From Poindextera sp963706385 (lineage in GTDB: Bacteria > Pseudomonadota > Alphaproteobacteria > Caulobacterales > Caulobacteraceae), in NCBI GenBank assembly GCA_963706385.1, contig OY970153.1:2542001-2606000 (forward strand): a stretch of DNA of 64,000 bases, read 5' to 3'. A program made the translations under genes and the position numbers. The notes below the pieces were generated by a model. It ran no database searches, was not told the origin of the DNA, and worked only from the letters and a program-made list of their open reading frames with translations. Below, piece after piece: positions 60,455-64,000 of this stretch; position 1 is the first letter of the stretch; the number at the start of each line of letters is the position of its first letter.

Positions 60455-61429
60455 ATGGCCGAAAAGCCCTTCCCGATTCTGTTCATCGCCAGCCCGCGCC
60501 TCGGCGAGGCGGTGCTGTCCTCGGGGCTGATCAAGCGGCTGCATGACGAGGTGCCGAACGCCCGCTTCACCATCGTCGCGGGGCCGGTGACCGCGCCGCT
60601 GTTCGCCGACACGCCGGGTCTGGAGCGGATCATCGTGCGGGACAAGGGCGGCGCCCTGCCGGGCCTTCGGCTGTGGAGCAAGGTGCGCGGCCGGCTCTGG
60701 GGCCTGATCCTCGATTTGCGGGGCACGGGGGTGGCGCCCTTCCTGCGACGGCGTCGCCGCGCGGTGCTGCATCCGACCAGCGCCCCGGTCCACAAGGTGG
60801 TCCAGGCCGCGCGCCTGCTCGGGCTGGAGGATGACCCGCCCGCGCCCTTCCTGTTCACTGGGCCGGAGACCGAGGCGGCGGCGGCCGAGCGGACCGCGGG
60901 CGGGCGGCCGATCTTGGCGGTGGCGCCGGGCGCGAGCTGGGTCGGCAAGGCTTGGCCGGCCGAGCGGTTCGGCGAGGTCGCGGCGCGGCTGCTGGGGCCG
61001 AACGGCCCCATGCCCGACGGACGGCTGATGATCCTGGGCGACGTGGGTGACCGCGAGGCCGGGCGGGCGGTCAAGATGGCGGTCTCGCGCGATCGGATCG
61101 TCGCCGAGCCCGGCCAGCTCGATCCCCTGACCGCCTATGCCTGCCTCAAGCGCGCGCGGCTGGTGATCGGCAACGAGTCCGGCGCGACCCAGCTGGCCGC
61201 GGCCGCCGGCGCGCCCACGCTCGCCCTGTTCGGCCCGTCGGACGAGCGGGTCTGCGCGCCCTGGGGGCCGCACGCGCGGGTGCTGCGCGGGCCGCGGGAT
61301 TTCGAGGCGTTTCGGCGGCTGGACCCTGACCTGGAGCAGGCCATCTGCCATATGTTCGATCTGTCGGTCGAAGGGGTGCTCGGCGCGGCGCGGCGGATGT
61401 TGGCGGAAACGGAGCCTTGGCATGGCTGA
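60455..61429 (+). CDS. Glycosyltransferase family 9 (heptosyltransferase-like)
   Basis: 324 residues from ATG 60455 (MAEKPFPILFIAS). GT9 features are LGEAVLSSGLIKRLHDEVPN near the N-terminus, a GLILDLRGTG strand, LAVAPGASWVGKAWPAERF, the donor-binding NESGATQLAAAAGAPTLALFGPSD and a C-terminal helix. Family members transfer heptose from ADP-heptose to lipopolysaccharide core; other sugars are possible. It is cytoplasmic and overlaps the following dihydroorotase-like gene by eight bases. The in-frame 60389 start is rejected because the added residues are not family-like. Confidence 0.88.
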   Translation: MAEKPFPILFIASPRLGEAVLSSGLIKRLHDEVPNARFTIVAGPVTAPLFADTPGLERIIVRDKGGALPGLRLWSKVRGRLWGLILDLRGTGVAPFLRRRRRAVLHPTSAPVHKVVQAARLLGLEDDPPAPFLFTGPETEAAAAERTAGGRPILAVAPGASWVGKAWPAERFGEVAARLLGPNGPMPDGRLMILGDVGDREAGRAVKMAVSRDRIVAEPGQLDPLTAYACLKRARLVIGNESGATQLAAAAGAPTLALFGPSDERVCAPWGPHARVLRGPRDFEAFRRLDPDLEQAICHMFDLSVEGVLGAARRMLAETEPWHG

Positions 61430-62759
61430 GACCTTCGATCTGATCGTGCGCGGGGGCGAGGTGGTCAACCACGCCGGCCGGGGCGCGGCGGACGTTGGGG
61501 TGCGCGCCGGCAAGATCGCGGCGATCGGCGACCTGGCCCAGGCCCACGCCGGCGAGGTGGTCGACGCCCGGGGCCTCGCCGTGCTGCCGGGGATGATCGA
61601 CAGCCAGGTGCATTTCCGCGAACCCGGCCTGGAATGGAAGGAAGACCTGGAGAGCGGCTCGCGCGCCGCGGTGCTGGGCGGGGTGACCGCGGTGTTCGAG
61701 ATGCCCAACACCGAGCCGACCACCACCGACGCCGAGGCCCTGGCCGACAAACTGGCCCGCGCCCGCGGGCGGATGCACTGCGACCACGCCTTCTACGTCG
61801 GCGGCACGCACGAGAACGCGGCCTTCCTCGGCGAGCTGGAGCGCTTGCCCGGCTGCTGCGGGGTCAAGGTGTTCATGGGCGCCTCGACCGGGACCCTCTT
61901 GGTGGCGGACGACGAAGGGGTCGAGCAGATTCTGCGCCACGTAAGCCGTCGCGCGACCTTCCACTCCGAGGACGAATACCGCCTGGCCGAGCGCCGGCCG
62001 CTGGCGCGCACCGGCGACTGGACCAGCCATCCCGAGGTGCGCGACGCGCAGAGCGCCATCACCTCGACCCGCCGGCTGGCGCGCATCGCCCGCCGGCTGG
62101 GCAAGCGGATCCACGTGCTGCACGTGAGCACCGCCGAGGAGATCGACTTTCTCAGCGCAAACAAGGACATCGCCAGCGTCGAGCTGACCCCCCAGCACCT
62201 GACCCTGGTCGGACCCGAGGCCTACCAGCGGCTGAAGGGCTTGGCCCAAATGAACCCGCCGATCCGCGACGCCTCCCACCAGCCGGGCCTGTGGCGCGCC
62301 ATCGCCATGGGCGTGGCCGACGTGCTGGGCTCGGACCACGCGCCGCACACCCGCGAAGAGAAGGCCCGGCCCTATCCGGCCTCGCCCTCGGGCATGCCCG
62401 GGGTGCAGACCCTGGCGGCGGTGATGCTGACCCATGTGGCCGAGGGGCGGCTCAGCCTGGAGCGCCTGGTCGATCTCACCTCGCACGGACCAGGGCGGGT
62501 GTTCGGCGTCGCCGGCAAGGGCCGGATGGCCGAAGGTTACGACGCCGACCTGACCCTGGTCGACCTCAAGGCCCGCCGGACGATCCAGCACCAGGCGATG
62601 GCCAGCCGCTGCGGCTGGACGCCGTTCGACGGCTTCGAGGCCAAGGGCTGGCCGATGGCGACGATCATCCGCGGGCGGGTGGCGATGCGCGACGACGAGG
62701 TCGTCGCCGAGGGCGCCGGCGAGCCGGTGCGGTTTTTAGAAACTCTGGCTACGGATTAA
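61422..62759 (+). CDS. pyrC: Dihydroorotase-like amidohydrolase
   Basis: 445 residues of the amidohydrolase superfamily, closest in pattern to class I dihydroorotase. Metal ligands present: His 64 in QVHFREPG, the carbamylated Lys in CGVKVFMGAST, His in ATFHSEDEY, His in VLHVSTAEE, and Asp in GSDHAPHTREEK. The first His of the usual DxHxH motif is replaced by Gln 62 (MIDSQVHFREPG). Dihydroorotase closes carbamoyl-aspartate to dihydroorotate in pyrimidine synthesis, but the changed ligand and the lack of pyrB nearby leave allantoinase- or hydantoinase-like activity possible. Confidence 0.82.
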   Translation: MAETFDLIVRGGEVVNHAGRGAADVGVRAGKIAAIGDLAQAHAGEVVDARGLAVLPGMIDSQVHFREPGLEWKEDLESGSRAAVLGGVTAVFEMPNTEPTTTDAEALADKLARARGRMHCDHAFYVGGTHENAAFLGELERLPGCCGVKVFMGASTGTLLVADDEGVEQILRHVSRRATFHSEDEYRLAERRPLARTGDWTSHPEVRDAQSAITSTRRLARIARRLGKRIHVLHVSTAEEIDFLSANKDIASVELTPQHLTLVGPEAYQRLKGLAQMNPPIRDASHQPGLWRAIAMGVADVLGSDHAPHTREEKARPYPASPSGMPGVQTLAAVMLTHVAEGRLSLERLVDLTSHGPGRVFGVAGKGRMAEGYDADLTLVDLKARRTIQHQAMASRCGWTPFDGFEAKGWPMATIIRGRVAMRDDEVVAEGAGEPVRFLETLATD

Positions 62760-62766
62760 TCGGATC

Positions 62767-64000
62767 ATGGCGGATGGCGCGGGGGCCCGGATCCGGGATC
62801 CGAGGTTTGTGGAGCGGCGGCTCGAGGTCGAGCATCGTCCCGACGGGACGGTGGTGCTGACCAATCCGACGCCGTTCGATCGCGCGTTCCAGACCACCAA
62901 CGCCGCGCTCGACCATTGGGCGATGGCCGCGCCGGGCCGCACCTGGCTGGCCGAACGCTCCGGCGCGGGCTGGCGCGAATTGAGCTACGCCGAGGGGCGC
63001 GAGCAGGTCGCGCGCCTGGCCGCCTCGCTGAAAGGGCTGGGCCTCGGCCCCGGTCGGCCGCTGCTGATCCTGGCCCAGAACGGGATCGCGCACGCCCTGA
63101 TCGCCTACGCCGCCATGCGGATCGGCGCAGCCGTAGCCCCGGTCTCGCCGCAGTACGGCCATCCGGGCGCGGACCCTTCGCGCTTGGCCCACGCGGTTCG
63201 GCTGATCGATCCGGCGGCGGTGTTCGTCGACGACGCGGCCGCCTTCGCCGCCGCGCTGGAGGCGCCGGCGCTGGCGGGGCTGGCGGTGATCGCCCAGGCC
63301 CACGCGCGGTCGGGCGACCATCCGCTGGCGGCGCTGCTGCAGGCCGCGCCCCAGGCCGACATCGCCCGGCCGGAAGACATCGCCAAGCTGCTCCTGACCT
63401 CCGGCTCGACCGGCCGGCCCAAGGCGGTGATCTGCCTGCATTCCAACGTCTGCGCCAACGGCGCCCAGATCGCCGCCTGTTTCGACGATCCCGATCCCTG
63501 GGTGGCGGTGCACGGCGCGCCCTGGAGCCACAGCCTGGGCGGCACGGCGATCCTGCACATGCTGCTGCACCGGGGCGGGACGCTCCATATCGACCACGGC
63601 CAGCCGACGCCGGCCCGGTTCGGCGAGACTATCCGTAATCTGAAGGAAGTTTCCGCCACCTATCACAACATGGTGCCGGCCGGCTGGGGCCTGCTGGCCG
63701 GCGAGCTGGAGCGCGACGAAGCCCTGGCGCGGGTGTTCTTCGAGCGGGCGCGGCTGCTGCAATATGGCGGCGCGGGCCTGGCCCAGAGCGTCTGCGACCG
63801 CATCCAGGCGGTCGCCCTGCGCACCGTCGGCGAACAGATCAGCATTGGCTCCGGCTATGGCTCGACCGAGACCGGACCGACCGCCTGCAACGTTCACTGG
63901 CCGAACCTGAAGACCGGCCTGTGCGGCCTGCCGGTGCCCGGAACCGCCGCCAAGCTCGCGCCGGAGGGCGAGAAGTTCGAGATCCGCGTGCGCGGGCCGC
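62767..64000 (+). CDS. AMP-dependent acyl-CoA synthetase, feruloyl-CoA synthase-like (partial)
   Basis: The frame runs open from ATG 62767 to the end of the window (411 codons), so the C-terminus is missing. It belongs to the ANL superfamily: P-loop LLLTSGSTGRPKAVI (~214-228), WSHSLGGTAILHMLLHRGG, and the A5-type motif GYGSTETGPT (~364). Feruloyl-CoA synthases carry closely similar stretches (TYHNMVPAGWGLL, LLQYGGAGLAQSV). It should adenylate an aromatic or other carboxylic acid and form the CoA thioester. It starts seven bases after the dihydroorotase-like gene. Confidence 0.85.
   Translation, partial: MADGAGARIRDPRFVERRLEVEHRPDGTVVLTNPTPFDRAFQTTNAALDHWAMAAPGRTWLAERSGAGWRELSYAEGREQVARLAASLKGLGLGPGRPLLILAQNGIAHALIAYAAMRIGAAVAPVSPQYGHPGADPSRLAHAVRLIDPAAVFVDDAAAFAAALEAPALAGLAVIAQAHARSGDHPLAALLQAAPQADIARPEDIAKLLLTSGSTGRPKAVICLHSNVCANGAQIAACFDDPDPWVAVHGAPWSHSLGGTAILHMLLHRGGTLHIDHGQPTPARFGETIRNLKEVSATYHNMVPAGWGLLAGELERDEALARVFFERARLLQYGGAGLAQSVCDRIQAVALRTVGEQISIGSGYGSTETGPTACNVHWPNLKTGLCGLPVPGTAAKLAPEGEKFEIRVRGP

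Overview
The window is GC-rich, densely coded bacterial chromosome with many GTG and TTG starts and 1-8 nt gene overlaps. It is almost certainly from an alphaproteobacterium of the Caulobacterales (Caulobacter/Phenylobacterium type). The case rests on a CcrM GANTC methyltransferase, DivJ-like and PleC-like histidine kinases, a single-domain PAS_5 protein, two DUF2336 proteins, TTAA-N7-TTAA CtrA-type boxes, a cycHJKL-type cytochrome c maturation block, a PabB-PabC fusion and a split MetH. I see no rRNA, tRNA, CRISPR array, intact insertion sequence or prophage. No stretch without a gene exceeds 300 bases.

Layout. 0-9 kb: DUF2336 protein, PAS_5 protein, SufE, DivJ-like kinase, exported unknown, DUF1491 protein, release factor 3, and a helical-repeat protein behind two perfect tandem CtrA boxes. 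9-17 kb: second DUF2336 protein with a small exported partner, a three-gene ABC importer whose permease looks frameshifted, a Uup-type ABC-F ATPase and a PBP1A-type penicillin-binding protein. 17-23 kb: YcgN-family protein, DnaJ-like co-chaperone, PabB-PabC fusion, and a PepSY/response regulator/sensor kinase unit. 23-33 kb: unknown helical protein, ccmI-ccmE-ccmF-ccmH, DegP-type protease, GlnE. 33-43 kb: PleC-like kinase, aminopeptidase N, two acyl-CoA dehydrogenases, EttA. 42.8-48.5 kb: methionine-cycle operon (ArsR-methyltransferase fusion, MetF, MetH in two pieces). 48.5-56 kb: DUF721, two DsbA-like proteins and SMC on the minus strand, then MutY tail-to-tail with CcrM. 56-64 kb: ClC channel, RNase HII, 3-methyladenine glycosylase, YgfZ, a GT9 glycosyltransferase, a dihydroorotase-like protein and a truncated acyl-CoA synthetase.

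How it fits together. The recurring theme is cell-cycle control. DivJ and PleC are the opposing kinase and phosphatase of DivK in Caulobacter, MopJ-type PAS_5 proteins are reported to act on that pair, CcrM methylates GANTC, and SMC segregates the chromosome. Sites that look like CtrA boxes and clusters of GANTC lie in front of the PAS_5 gene, the helical-repeat gene, the second DUF2336 operon, pleC and ccrM. The most distinctive observations are the tandem CtrA boxes at 7361-7392, the 26-base perfect palindrome directly before divJ, the GANTC clusters before the PAS_5 gene and pleC, and the palindromic operator that overlaps an apparently leaderless promoter of the methionine operon.
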